From the NCBI GenBank assembly GCA_965214915.1, contig CBDCCP010000003.1, positions 1 to 64,000 on the forward strand: 64,000 nt of DNA, read 5' to 3'. The notes under the pieces were generated by a model. The model made no database searches, was not told the origin of the DNA, and saw nothing but the letters and a program-made list of their open reading frames with translations. Below are positions 54,605 through 63,916 of the stretch, piece by piece. The DNA is from CATQHP01 sp965214915. GTDB taxonomy: Bacteria; Acidobacteriota; Terriglobia; Bryobacterales; UBA6623. Within the stretch, counting starts at the first letter, position 1; every line of letters starts with the position of its first letter. The position numbers and the translations under genes are program-made.

Positions 54605-56107
54605 ATGTCCGCATCGAGTCTGCCCAAAACCCTCGGCGAGTTGCGCCGACATCCCGACTTCAGCGAGCGGCGGCTTGCGAAGCGCAGCGTCTGCGATGAG
54701 ATTCGCGAGAACCTGACGGCCAAGCTGCGCTCGGGAGAAACCCTCTTCCCCGGCATCGTCGGGTTCGACGACACCGTCATCCCGCACATCGTCAACGCGC
54801 TGCTCTCCAGGCACAATTTCATCCTGCTCGGGCTGCGGGGCCAGGCGAAGAGCCGCATCCTGCGGCAACTGACCGCGTTTCTCGACCCCGCGCTGCCCTG
54901 CATCGCCGGCGTCGAATTGCCTGACAACCCCTACGCGCCGATCGGCAAGCCCGGCCGCGACGCCGTGGCCGCAATGGGCGACGACACGCCTATTGCGTAC
55001 CTGACGCCCGACCAACGCTATGTCGAAAAACTGGCCACGCCCGATGTGACCATCGCCGACATGATCGGCGATATCGACCCCATCAAGGCCGCTCGGCGCG
55101 GCATCGAGCTCGGCGACGAATCGACCATGCACTTCGGTCTGCTGCCGCGCGCCAACCGCGGGATTTTCGCCATTAACGAACTGCCCGACCTGATGAGCAA
55201 AATCCAGGTCGGGCTGTTCAACATCATGCAAGAGGGCGACGTGCAGATCAAGGGCTATCCCGTCCGTCTGCCCCTCGACGTTCTTCTGGTCTTCAGCGCC
55301 AACCCCGAGGACTACACCGCCCGCGGGAAGATCATCACGCCGCTCAAAGACCGCATCGGCAGCGAGATCCGCACGCACTATCCGCTCGATGTCGGCCAGG
55401 CTATGGAAATCACGCGCCGGGAGGCTTGGGCCGAGCGCGGCGGCTCAACGCCGACGTTCATTCCCGACTTCATCCGCGAAGCCGTCGAGCAAATCGCCTT
55501 CGCCGCGCGCGAGGATGCCAAGATCGACCAGCGCTCCGGCGTCTCGCAGCGGTTGTCGATTTCCTGCCTCGAAAATGTAGTCTCGAACGCGGAACGCCGC
55601 GCGCTCGCAGCCGGCGAGGCTCTGGCAGTACCCCGCATCGGCGATGTTTACGCGGCCATGCCGTCCGTCACCGGCCGCTTCGAGCTCGAATACGAAGGCG
55701 AGTTGAAAGGCGCCGAGCATGTCGCGCACGAGTTGATCCGCACCGCCGTCGGCCGGGTCTTCGATCGCTACTTCTCGCGGAGCGGGACCGGGAACATCGT
55801 CAACTGGTTCGAGATGGGAGGCAACCTGCGGATCGGCGACGACGAAAGCGCCGCAACAGTCGTCGAGCAGCTCGGCAGGATACAAGGTTTGATGGACCTC
55901 GCCGCCGCGCTTATCCCCGACGGCCGCGATGAAAACGAAATTCGCGCCGCTGCGGGCGAATTCATACTCGACGGGCTCTACGCCCACCGCCGCATCGGCC
56001 GCAGCGAAGAAGTCGGCTACACGCGCCGGCCGCGCGCCGACCGGGGAAAAAGCCGCGAGGCGCCCGGCGACTTCGGCGTGCCGGACATCGACACAACCTA
56101 TAACTGA
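54605..56107 (+). CDS. AAA+ ATPase of the Mg-chelatase/MoxR type (BchI-like)
   Basis: 500 residues. The Walker A loop is LLGLRGQAKSR, so the second Gly of GxxGxGK is Ala, as I recall for this subgroup. It has the GVELPDNPYAPIGKPGRD insertion, DPIKAARRG, the Walker-B-like strand ANRGIFAINELPD, a VFSANPEDYTARG sensor region and GSEIRTHYPLD arginine block. BchI/MoxR ATPases pair with a VWA protein, and one lies next downstream (43-base gap). The pair probably remodels or metallates a protein target. TAAAAT lies 15 bases before the ATG. Confidence 0.88.
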   Translation: MSASSLPKTLGELRRHPDFSERRLAKRSVCDEIRENLTAKLRSGETLFPGIVGFDDTVIPHIVNALLSRHNFILLGLRGQAKSRILRQLTAFLDPALPCIAGVELPDNPYAPIGKPGRDAVAAMGDDTPIAYLTPDQRYVEKLATPDVTIADMIGDIDPIKAARRGIELGDESTMHFGLLPRANRGIFAINELPDLMSKIQVGLFNIMQEGDVQIKGYPVRLPLDVLLVFSANPEDYTARGKIITPLKDRIGSEIRTHYPLDVGQAMEITRREAWAERGGSTPTFIPDFIREAVEQIAFAAREDAKIDQRSGVSQRLSISCLENVVSNAERRALAAGEALAVPRIGDVYAAMPSVTGRFELEYEGELKGAEHVAHELIRTAVGRVFDRYFSRSGTGNIVNWFEMGGNLRIGDDESAATVVEQLGRIQGLMDLAAALIPDGRDENEIRAAAGEFILDGLYAHRRIGRSEEVGYTRRPRADRGKSREAPGDFGVPDIDTTYN

Positions 56108-56131
56108 GGCGCCGCGGGCGGGCCGATTCGT

Positions 56132-56137
56132 TAGAAT
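56132..56137 (+). promoter_or_regulatory. -10-like TAGAAT, 12 bases before the VWA start
   Basis: TAGAAT, 12 bases, ATG at 56150. It may give the VWA gene a promoter of its own despite the short gap after the AAA+ gene. Confidence 0.35.
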
Positions 56138-56149
56138 GAACCCGGCCCG

Positions 56150-57406
56150 ATGAAATACGTCAACTGGACGAAGTTCACCGGCGACAGCCTCGGCATTTCG
56201 TCCGAGGATGTCCTGCGCGCGCTCGCGGAGTACTTCTTGCGCTCGGGCTTCGAAAATCGGCTCGCGCCTTGGTACGAGGCGCCCCCCGAGCAGTCTCTGA
56301 AAGAGCTGCAGAAAGCCGTCCGCGACGCTCTCGAGTCGGGCGCGATCTTCGATCCTGCGCGGCGCGACGAAATGTATTCGCGGCTTGCCGAGATGCCGCC
56401 GGATGAAATCGAACGCCTGATCGAAAACCTGACGCGGCGTCTTGCCGCCGACGGCTACATCGCCGTTAGCCGGCCAGGGGAATCGGGCGGCCCGCCGGTC
56501 TCCGGCGCGCGCGCGGAAACCGGCAGCCCCAACGCCGAGGCGCATTTCGAGCTTGCGGACAAGAGCCTCGATTTTCTCGGTTACAAGACCCTCAAAGACC
56601 TGATGGGCGCGCTGGGCAGATCGTCCTTTGGCAGCCACGAGACGCGCGAGCAGGCGACCGGCGTCGAAATGTCCGGCTCCTCGAAGCCCTACGAGTTCGG
56701 CGACATCCTCAATCTCGACGTCGGCGGCACGTTGTCGAACGCTTTCCGCCGCGAAGGTCCCGGCAAGGGGCTGTCGAACCTGGAGTACGCGGACCTGATG
56801 GTGCGCCAGTCGGCATACCGCAGCTCCTGCGCCACGGCGCTCATGCTCGACTGCTCGCACTCGATGATTCTTTACGGCGAGGACCGCTTCACTCCCGCCA
56901 AGCAAGTAGCGCTGGCGCTGGCGCACTTGATCCGCACGCAGTTTCCCGGCGACACGCTGGACCTGGTCCTTTTTCACGATTCGGCCGAGCACGTGCCGTT
57001 GTCCCGTCTCGCCCGCGTCCGCATCGGCCCCTATCACACCAACACGCGAGAGGGCCTGGTTCTGGCCCGGCGCCTGTTGAACCGCCGCCGGAAAGACATG
57101 CGCCAGATCGTCATGATTACCGACGGCAAGCCCTCGGCGCTCACTTTGCCCGACGGCAGCATTTACAAAAACCCGTTCGGCCTCGACCCGCTTGTCATCG
57201 GGCAAACGCTCGATGAAGTCCACAGATGCAGGCGCCAAGGCATCTTGATCAACACATTCATGCTGGCGCGGGACTACGCTCTGGTGCAGTTCATCCGCAA
57301 AATCACGGAAATCTGCCGCGGCAAGGCATACTTCACCACGCCTTATACGCTAGGCCGATATCTGCTGGCGGACTACATGAACAACAAGACGCGCACGGTG
57401 CATTAG
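56150..57406 (+). CDS. VWA-domain protein, partner of the AAA+ ATPase
   Basis: 418 residues with an N-terminal helical part and a C-terminal VWA domain. The MIDAS motif is DCSHSM (DxSxS) after ATALML, with a later Thr in HTNTREGL and an Asp strand MITDGKPSA. It resembles CoxE/BchD-type partners of MoxR-like ATPases. Start at ATG 56150 with TAGAAT twelve bases upstream. The AAA+/VWA arrangement suggests one machine; the target is unknown. Confidence 0.86.
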   Translation: MKYVNWTKFTGDSLGISSEDVLRALAEYFLRSGFENRLAPWYEAPPEQSLKELQKAVRDALESGAIFDPARRDEMYSRLAEMPPDEIERLIENLTRRLAADGYIAVSRPGESGGPPVSGARAETGSPNAEAHFELADKSLDFLGYKTLKDLMGALGRSSFGSHETREQATGVEMSGSSKPYEFGDILNLDVGGTLSNAFRREGPGKGLSNLEYADLMVRQSAYRSSCATALMLDCSHSMILYGEDRFTPAKQVALALAHLIRTQFPGDTLDLVLFHDSAEHVPLSRLARVRIGPYHTNTREGLVLARRLLNRRRKDMRQIVMITDGKPSALTLPDGSIYKNPFGLDPLVIGQTLDEVHRCRRQGILINTFMLARDYALVQFIRKITEICRGKAYFTTPYTLGRYLLADYMNNKTRTVH

Positions 57407-57436
57407 ATCCCGAGCGCGGGCCGTCCGGTTTCCGTA

Positions 57437-57442
57437 TACAAT
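57437..57442 (+). promoter_or_regulatory. -10-like TACAAT, 9 bases before the dipeptidase start
   Basis: TACAAT inside TATACAAT, nine bases, ATG at 57452. Confidence 0.4.
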
Positions 57443-57451
57443 CGAAGCACG

Positions 57452-58678
57452 ATGCTCACGCGGCGGAAATTCGGGGCGCTTGCCGCCTCCGCTTCCCTTT
57501 CAACCCTCTTTCACAATTGCGGGCCGGCTGCCGAGTCCGAGGCGGAGCGGCAGCCCGCCGAAAACGGCGATGTCCTCTCCCGCTCCATCGTCTTCGACGC
57601 TCATTGCGATACGCCGGGCCGTATGCTCTCCGAGGGCATCAGCCTGGGCGAAAGCAAAAGCTATCACCAGGTCGACATCGAGCGTATGCGCGAAGGGGGC
57701 ATCACGGCCGCGTTCTTCGCCATTTTCGCCAGCGCCGGCAGCCACACGCCGCTCGAATCCGTCAAAAAGGGACTCGAGATCAGCGATATGATCGTCCGCG
57801 AAGTCCGACGCTATCCCGACGACCTGCTGTTCGCCACGACGGCCGACGATATCCTGCGCGCCAAACGAGAAAACAAGATCGCCATCCTGCTCTCGCTCGA
57901 AGGCGGCCATATGATCGACGAAAGCCTGGGCGTGCTGCGCGAATTCCGCCGTCTGGGGGTGCGCTCGTTCGGGCTCACCCACAGCTCGCACACGCCTTGG
58001 GCAAGCTCCGCCGAAAAGCCCGGCGGCCCCGACGGCCTGACCGACTACGGCCGTGAAATCGTCCGTGAAGCCAACCGGCTGGAAATGGTGCTCGATCTCG
58101 CCCACGCCTCCGACGAGACGTTCTTCGACACGATCGAAACAACGAGCGCGCCGATTATTTCTTCGCACACTTGCTGCCGCGCGATCGCCAACCAAAAACG
58201 CAACATGAGCGACGAAATGCTCAAGGCGCTCGCCGAAAACGGCGGCGTGCTCGATATCGGCTACTACAACGGCATGATCGTGGAAAACTACGGCCGGCCG
58301 CGGCCCGATCTCTCCGATCTCAACGCGCGCAGAAAGAAAATCGCGGAGGACTTTGCCGGTGACCGCGAGCGGCGGCTCGAAGAGCTTTGGCAAGTCAACA
58401 AGGAAGAAGCCGATCGGATGGGCCGCCCCAGCTTCGATCAACTCCTCGATCACTTCGAGCACGCCGCAACCGTGGCCGGCGTCGATCACGTGGGCTTCGG
58501 CTCCGATCTCGACGCGGCGCGGCATCTCTACCCCGAGGCCGTCGACGACATCGCCGAGACGGCGAACCTCGTGCCCGGGCTGCGCGGGCGCGGCTTTTCC
58601 GACGAAGACATCTCGAAGATCCTCGGCGGCAACAATCTGCGGGTGCTGCGCGCAGCGGAACGGGACCCGGAGGCTTGA
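57452..58678 (+). CDS. Membrane dipeptidase (M19, renal dipeptidase family), exported
   Basis: 408 residues with a short hydrophobic, Tat-like N-terminus (MLTRRKFGALAASASL). Zinc ligands are visible: FDAHCDTPG, SLEGGH (Glu bridging), LDLAHAS, SSHTCCRAI and VDHVGFGSDLD. It would cleave dipeptides, including D-amino-acid ones, in the periplasm. TACAAT is nine bases before the ATG. It is the first gene after the VWA gene, from its own probable promoter. Confidence 0.92.
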   Translation: MLTRRKFGALAASASLSTLFHNCGPAAESEAERQPAENGDVLSRSIVFDAHCDTPGRMLSEGISLGESKSYHQVDIERMREGGITAAFFAIFASAGSHTPLESVKKGLEISDMIVREVRRYPDDLLFATTADDILRAKRENKIAILLSLEGGHMIDESLGVLREFRRLGVRSFGLTHSSHTPWASSAEKPGGPDGLTDYGREIVREANRLEMVLDLAHASDETFFDTIETTSAPIISSHTCCRAIANQKRNMSDEMLKALAENGGVLDIGYYNGMIVENYGRPRPDLSDLNARRKKIAEDFAGDRERRLEELWQVNKEEADRMGRPSFDQLLDHFEHAATVAGVDHVGFGSDLDAARHLYPEAVDDIAETANLVPGLRGRGFSDEDISKILGGNNLRVLRAAERDPEA

Positions 58679-58731
58679 GCGGAATCCGTGCGATTTTTGG
58701 CGGACTGTTAGCATAGGCGCCTTGGGGCATC

Positions 58732-59778
58732 ATGCACGGTTCAAAGGAAGAACTACTCTCCGCGCCGACCGAACCATTCGCGATCGACGGCGAATCTTCC
58801 GCCTCGGCGTTGCTGGAAAAGATGGCCGGGACGGCCTTTCAGGGACGCCAACTGGGCAACGCTTTCCGCGTGTGGAAGCAAATGCTGGCCGACCCGGAAT
58901 GCACCATCCTGATGGGGCTTTCCGGCGCGATGATCCCGGCGGGAATGCGCCGCGTCGTGCGCTTCATGATCGAAAATCGGCTGATCGACGTGCTGACCTC
59001 GACCGGCGCCAACTTCTTCCACGACATCCACGAAACCAAGGGCTTTTTTCACTACCAGGGATCGCACCGCATGAATGACGAGGCGCTCGGCGAAAAGATG
59101 ATCGATCGCATGTACGACGTGCTCGCCGACGAGGTCCGTTTTCGCGAGCACGATCTGTGGATCGGCAGTTTCGCCTCGCGGCTCGATCAATCCCGTCCCT
59201 ACACGACGCGGGAATTTCTTTACCTGCTGGGACGGGAATTGGGGCGGGATTGCGCCGAAGACGGCATCGTCTCGGCGGCGGCCAGGCACAAGGCGCCGCT
59301 GTTCTGCCCTGCGATCGGCGATAGCTCCATCGGCATCGGCGTCGCCGAAAGCCGCTACCGCGGGGAAAACCGGCTGATCTTCGACATGATGGCCGACGTG
59401 CTCGAGATCACCAATATCGTCGCCGACTCCAAGGCTACGGGCGTGATCTACTTCGGCGGAGGCACTCCGAAAAATTACACGCAGCAAACCGAAGTCGTCG
59501 CCATCTTGATGAACAAGGGCAAAACCGGCCACCGTTACGGCATCCAGGTGGTGACGGACGCGCCTCATTGGGGCGGACTTTCGGGTTGCACCTTCGCCGA
59601 GTCGCAAAGCTGGGGCAAGCTCGCCAAAGGCGCGCAGATGGTGGATTGCCACTGCGACTCGACCATCGCCATGCCGCTTCTGGTTTCCGCTCTCGCCGAG
59701 CAGAAGCAACTGCTCGCCAACCGCAAGCCTCCGGCCTTCGACATGGGCCGGACATTGAAGATCGAGCTTGCCGCGTAG
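58732..59778 (+). CDS. Deoxyhypusine-synthase-family protein (probable homospermidine synthase)
   Basis: 348 residues. Family blocks: CTILMGLSGAMIPAGMRR, DVLTSTGANFFHDIHE, FCPAIGDSSIGIG, VIYFGGGTPKNYTQQT and SGCTFAESQSWGKLA, the last holding the lysine that forms the enzyme intermediate. Eukaryotic and archaeal members modify eIF5A, which bacteria lack. Several bacterial members are thought to make homospermidine from spermidine and putrescine with NAD. TAGCAT lies 17 bases before the ATG. No other polyamine gene is nearby. Confidence 0.9.
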   Translation: MHGSKEELLSAPTEPFAIDGESSASALLEKMAGTAFQGRQLGNAFRVWKQMLADPECTILMGLSGAMIPAGMRRVVRFMIENRLIDVLTSTGANFFHDIHETKGFFHYQGSHRMNDEALGEKMIDRMYDVLADEVRFREHDLWIGSFASRLDQSRPYTTREFLYLLGRELGRDCAEDGIVSAAARHKAPLFCPAIGDSSIGIGVAESRYRGENRLIFDMMADVLEITNIVADSKATGVIYFGGGTPKNYTQQTEVVAILMNKGKTGHRYGIQVVTDAPHWGGLSGCTFAESQSWGKLAKGAQMVDCHCDSTIAMPLLVSALAEQKQLLANRKPPAFDMGRTLKIELAA

Positions 59779-59805
59779 CTCAGCAATCTCCGGCTTACGA
59801 TACTT

Positions 59806-60345
59806 ATGAAAGCTGAAAGATTGTCCATGCGCTTTGCCCGCCGCTGCTTGCTCGTCTGTTTCGTCTTGTCGGCGGCCTGCGCGCCGCGGCCGGAATCGGC
59901 CGAGATCGATGCGCCTGAAGAGCCGGCGGCCTCCGGCTTCATCGGAACATGGACGCTCGTCTCGTGGACGCGCACAGCCGAGGACGGCGAAACGACATAC
60001 CCCTACGGCGAAGACGCATTTGGCAGAATCTTCTACCACGCCAACGGCAAAATGGCCGCGATTCTCATGTGGCGCGGCCGCCCGAAAGCGGATCCCGATC
60101 GCCGGACAGACCTGACGGTACAAGAGAGGCTCGCTCGCGCCCAAGGCTTTTTCGCCTATTCGGGCGCCTTCACGGTAGATGAGAAGCAGGGGACCGTAAC
60201 CCATTACGTGGACTCTTGCGTCAACCCGGACTGGGTCGGAGAAGAGCGGGTCCGCGAGTTTCAGCGCATCGGCAACGGCCGTATCGTACTACGCCCCGTT
60301 GAATCCGCGCTGCCTGTGGAGTTGATCTGGGAGCGCGAAAACTGA
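59806..60345 (+). CDS. Lipocalin-like domain lipoprotein
   Basis: 179 residues. The signal peptide ends LSAAC, a probable lipobox. The rest is a small beta-barrel-like domain opening GFIGTWTLVSWTR and containing DAFGRIFYHANGKMAAILM and FAYSGAFTVDEKQGTVTHYVD. This matches the lipocalin-like (Lipocalin_5) family seen in acidobacterial and proteobacterial exported proteins. The ligand is unknown. TACGAT lies only four bases before the ATG at 59806; the next Met is at codon 8. Confidence 0.8.
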   Translation: MKAERLSMRFARRCLLVCFVLSAACAPRPESAEIDAPEEPAASGFIGTWTLVSWTRTAEDGETTYPYGEDAFGRIFYHANGKMAAILMWRGRPKADPDRRTDLTVQERLARAQGFFAYSGAFTVDEKQGTVTHYVDSCVNPDWVGEERVREFQRIGNGRIVLRPVESALPVELIWEREN

Positions 60346-60390
60346 GCAGGCGTTCTCGGCTTCCATCTCTGCGGTCTTGCTCTTGACTGT

Positions 60391-60396
60391 TAAACT
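60391..60396 (+). promoter_or_regulatory. -10-like TAAACT, 20 bases before the dnaE start
   Basis: TGT plus TAAACT (extended -10 form), 20 bases, ATG at 60417. Confidence 0.35.
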
Positions 60397-60416
60397 ACAG
60401 GTGTCGTTTCCCCCAG

Positions 60417-63400
60417 ATGCCGCAGCCCTTCGTTCACCTCCACTGCCACACCGACTACTCGCTCCTCGACGGAACCTGCCACATTCCTCGGTTGATGCAA
60501 CTGGCCGAGAAGAATGAATGGCCGGCGGCGGCGATCACCGACCACGGCAATCTCTTCGGCGCGGTCCGCTTCTATAACGCCGCGCGCAAGGTCGGCGTGA
60601 AACCGATTATCGGCTGCGAGGTTTACATCGTCGACGGTGACCACGGCAAGCACGATGCAAGCCTGCGCTACCATCACTTGCTGCTGCTCTGCAAAAACGC
60701 AACGGGCTACCGCAACCTGATCAAGCTCGTTTCGACCGGATACCTAGAAGGCTTCTACTACAAGCCGCGCATCGACAAAGCTCTGCTGGCGCGGCACTCG
60801 GAAGGCCTGATATGCCTTTCGGCGTGTCTGCGCGGCGATCTGCAGGAAGCGCTGCTGGAGAAAGGCTACGAAGAAGGCCGGCGGCTGGCCTACGAATACG
60901 TCGACATTTTCGGCAAAGAGAATTTCTTCGTCGAGATACAGGATCACGGCCTCGAGCTCGACAAACGACTGATCCCGCTGCAATTCCGGCTGGCCCAGGA
61001 GAGCGGCATCCCCTTGGTCGCAACCAACGACGCCCACTATCTGACCAAGGAAGACGCGGGCGCCCACGATGCGCTGCTCTGCGTGCAGACGGGGAAAACG
61101 CTCGCCGACCCCAATCGCATGCGCTTTTCGACGCAGGAGTTCTACCTCAAAAGCCGCGCGGAGATGGCCAAGCTCTTCGACGGCGACGAAGGCCCGCTGA
61201 ACCGCACTTGGGAAATCGCGCAAATGTGCGACCTCAAGCTCGAACCGATCGGCAACCCCTTCCCGCGGTTCGAAGTGCCCGCCGAGCACACGACCGACAC
61301 CTACTTCGAGTTCGTCGCCCGCCAGGGCCTCGAAAAGCGCCGCGCTTATCTCGAGCTGCTCGAGCGCAACGGCCGACTGCGGCGGCCCTGGCAGGAATAC
61401 CTGGAAAGGCTGGACTTCGAAATCAAGATCATCCAGCAGATGCAGTATTCCGGGTACTTTTTGATCGTTTGGGACTTCATCCGCTATGCGAAGTCCAGGA
61501 ACATCCCCGTCGGGCCGGGCCGCGGCTCGGCGGCCGGATCGCTTGTCGCCTACACGATGGAGATCACCGACATCGACCCGCTGCAGTACGGCCTGCTTTT
61601 CGAGCGGTTCCTCAACCCCGAGCGCGTTTCGATGCCTGACGTGGACATCGACTTTTGCATGAACCGCCGCGGCGACGTGATCCGCTACGTTACCGAAAAA
61701 TACGGGCGCGAGCAGGTGGCGCAGATCATCACCTTCAATACGATGGCCGCGAAGGCCGCGATCAAGGACGTCGGCCGGGTGATGGACATGAATTACGGCG
61801 AGGTCGACCGCCTGACCAAGCTCGTCCCCAACGTGCTGAACATCAAGCTCAAAGAGGCGGTCGAGCAGGAGCCGCGGCTGCAGCAGGCAATCCGCGAGGA
61901 GGAACGCGTCGCCGACCTGATGGAGACAGCGGGCCGACTCGAAGGCGTCGCGCGCAACCCGTCAGTACATGCCGCGGGAGTGCTGATCGCCCCCGAGCCG
62001 CTGAAAAACCTGGTTCCCCTTTACAAGACCGCCAAGGACGAAATCGTCACCCAGTACGACATGAAGAGCCTCGATCAGATGGGGCTGCTCAAGATGGATT
62101 TCCTGGGCCTCACCACCCTGACGGTGATCGACGAAGCGTTCGACTGGATCGAAAAGAAAACCGGCAAGCGGCTCACAACGGAAGAGATTCCGCTCGACGA
62201 TCGAGCGACCTACGAACTGCTCTCGAAGGGGCTGACCAGCGGAATATTTCAGTTCGAATCGGCGGGCATGCGCGATATCTGCATACGCTATAAACCCGAG
62301 CGCCTGGAAGACCTCTGCGCCTTGAACGCCCTCTACCGCCCCGGACCGATCCAAGGCGGCATGGTGACGGACTTCATCGAGCGCAAGCACGGCCGCCGGG
62401 AGGTGACCTACCTCCTGCCGGAGATCGAGCCGCTGCTCGCAGAAACGTACGGCGTCATCCTTTACCAGGAACAGGTGATGCAGATCGCCAACGTCGTTGC
62501 CGGTTTTTCCCTTGGCGAAGCCGACCTGCTGCGCCGCGCGATGGGCAAGAAAAACGTCGAGGAAATGCTCAAACAGCGCGAGCGCTTCATGGCGGGCGCA
62601 AAGGAACGGGGTTTCCCCGAAGCGAAAGTGCGCAAGCTGTTCGAGTTGATGGAGCAGTTCGCCGGATACGGTTTCAACAAGTCGCACTCGGCCGCTTACG
62701 GCTTCGTCGCCTATATCACCGCTTATCTCAAGACGAATTATCCGGTCGCCTTCATGGCCGCCTTGCTCTCCGCGGAATCGGGCAACAGCGAGAAGGTCGT
62801 GCGCTACATCAACGAATGCCGCGACATGGGCATCGAGGTGCTGGCGCCCGACATCCATCAGTCCTACTGGAACTTCACGCCGGCCGGCGACAAGGAGATT
62901 CGCTTCGGTCTGGGCGCGATCAAGAACGTGGGCAAGGGCGCTGTCGACGCCATCATCGAAGCGCGCGAGGCCCAGGGCGGCCGATTCAAGTCGCTCTTCG
63001 ACTTCTGCGAGAACGTCGACGGCAAGCGCATCAACAAGCGCATGCTCGAGAGCGCGATCAAAGGCGGCGCGCTCGACTCGCTCGGTGGGCGCCGCTCGCA
63101 ACTGACCGCCGCGCTGGATGCCGCGATCGAAGCCGGGCAGCGCGCCTCGCGCGACCGCGAAACAGGGCAGGGAGCGCTTTTCGGCGCGCCGGCCCCCGCC
63201 GAAGACGACAATGAACGGCGCTTGCCCGATGTTCCCGAATGGCCTGAGAAAGACAAGCTCGCCGGAGAAAAGGAAACGATCGGTTTCTATGTGACCGGGC
63301 ATCCCTTGCGCGCTTACGAAGACAAGATCGCTGAGCTGGCCACCTGCACGAGCGCGACCGTCGCGGACTTCGAAAACCAGGCGGGCGTTGCGCTCTGCGG

Positions 63401-63884
63401 CATCATCGGGGGGATTCAGCGCAAGCGCAACCGCGAGGGCAGGCCTTGGGCTGCTGCGGCGCTGGAAGACCTCACCGGCAGCGTCGATCTGCTGGTGTTC
63501 GCGAATCAGTTCGAAGAGCTTGCGCCGCAGCTTGTCGAAGACCAAGCGGTGCTGATCCGGGGCAGCGTCCGCGCCGAGGAGGGATCGCAGCCGAAAGTAT
63601 CGGTTCAAGAAATCGTGCCGCTCGACAACGCGCGGGTTTCCATGCCGGCGCAAATCGCCCTGACCGTTCGTCTCGACGGGGAAGCCGCGGGCGAGGAAAT
63701 CGCCGCGAAGCTGCACGAGTTGTTCGCCGGAAAGCCGGGCGAGACCGACGTGCTTTTAAGGCTTGTCCGCGAAAACGATTTTGTGGTGCTTTACGATATC
63801 GCGGCGCGCGTCAAGCCCGACCGGGAATTCAGGCTGCAGACCGAAGCCATTTGCGGCAAGGGCGCGCTGGAGCTGCATCCGTAG
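60417..63884 (+). CDS. dnaE: DNA polymerase III subunit alpha
   Basis: 1,155 residues, the normal DnaE1 length. The N-terminal PHP domain has VHLHCHTDYSLLDG and ITDHGNLFGAV. The polymerase core has GRGSAAGSLVAY and the catalytic aspartates in PDVDIDF (Asp408, Asp410, Asp412). Then come a helix-hairpin-helix part and an OB domain (VALCGIIGGIQRKRNREG). It replicates the chromosome as part of the holoenzyme. TAAACT is 20 bases before the ATG at 60417, and no Shine-Dalgarno is visible. Confidence 0.98.
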   Translation: MPQPFVHLHCHTDYSLLDGTCHIPRLMQLAEKNEWPAAAITDHGNLFGAVRFYNAARKVGVKPIIGCEVYIVDGDHGKHDASLRYHHLLLLCKNATGYRNLIKLVSTGYLEGFYYKPRIDKALLARHSEGLICLSACLRGDLQEALLEKGYEEGRRLAYEYVDIFGKENFFVEIQDHGLELDKRLIPLQFRLAQESGIPLVATNDAHYLTKEDAGAHDALLCVQTGKTLADPNRMRFSTQEFYLKSRAEMAKLFDGDEGPLNRTWEIAQMCDLKLEPIGNPFPRFEVPAEHTTDTYFEFVARQGLEKRRAYLELLERNGRLRRPWQEYLERLDFEIKIIQQMQYSGYFLIVWDFIRYAKSRNIPVGPGRGSAAGSLVAYTMEITDIDPLQYGLLFERFLNPERVSMPDVDIDFCMNRRGDVIRYVTEKYGREQVAQIITFNTMAAKAAIKDVGRVMDMNYGEVDRLTKLVPNVLNIKLKEAVEQEPRLQQAIREEERVADLMETAGRLEGVARNPSVHAAGVLIAPEPLKNLVPLYKTAKDEIVTQYDMKSLDQMGLLKMDFLGLTTLTVIDEAFDWIEKKTGKRLTTEEIPLDDRATYELLSKGLTSGIFQFESAGMRDICIRYKPERLEDLCALNALYRPGPIQGGMVTDFIERKHGRREVTYLLPEIEPLLAETYGVILYQEQVMQIANVVAGFSLGEADLLRRAMGKKNVEEMLKQRERFMAGAKERGFPEAKVRKLFELMEQFAGYGFNKSHSAAYGFVAYITAYLKTNYPVAFMAALLSAESGNSEKVVRYINECRDMGIEVLAPDIHQSYWNFTPAGDKEIRFGLGAIKNVGKGAVDAIIEAREAQGGRFKSLFDFCENVDGKRINKRMLESAIKGGALDSLGGRRSQLTAALDAAIEAGQRASRDRETGQGALFGAPAPAEDDNERRLPDVPEWPEKDKLAGEKETIGFYVTGHPLRAYEDKIAELATCTSATVADFENQAGVALCGIIGGIQRKRNREGRPWAAAALEDLTGSVDLLVFANQFEELAPQLVEDQAVLIRGSVRAEEGSQPKVSVQEIVPLDNARVSMPAQIALTVRLDGEAAGEEIAAKLHELFAGKPGETDVLLRLVRENDFVVLYDIAARVKPDREFRLQTEAICGKGALELHP

Positions 63885-63916
63885 CCGCCGCTTGCCGCCC
63901 GCTCCGCGGCTCTTTC

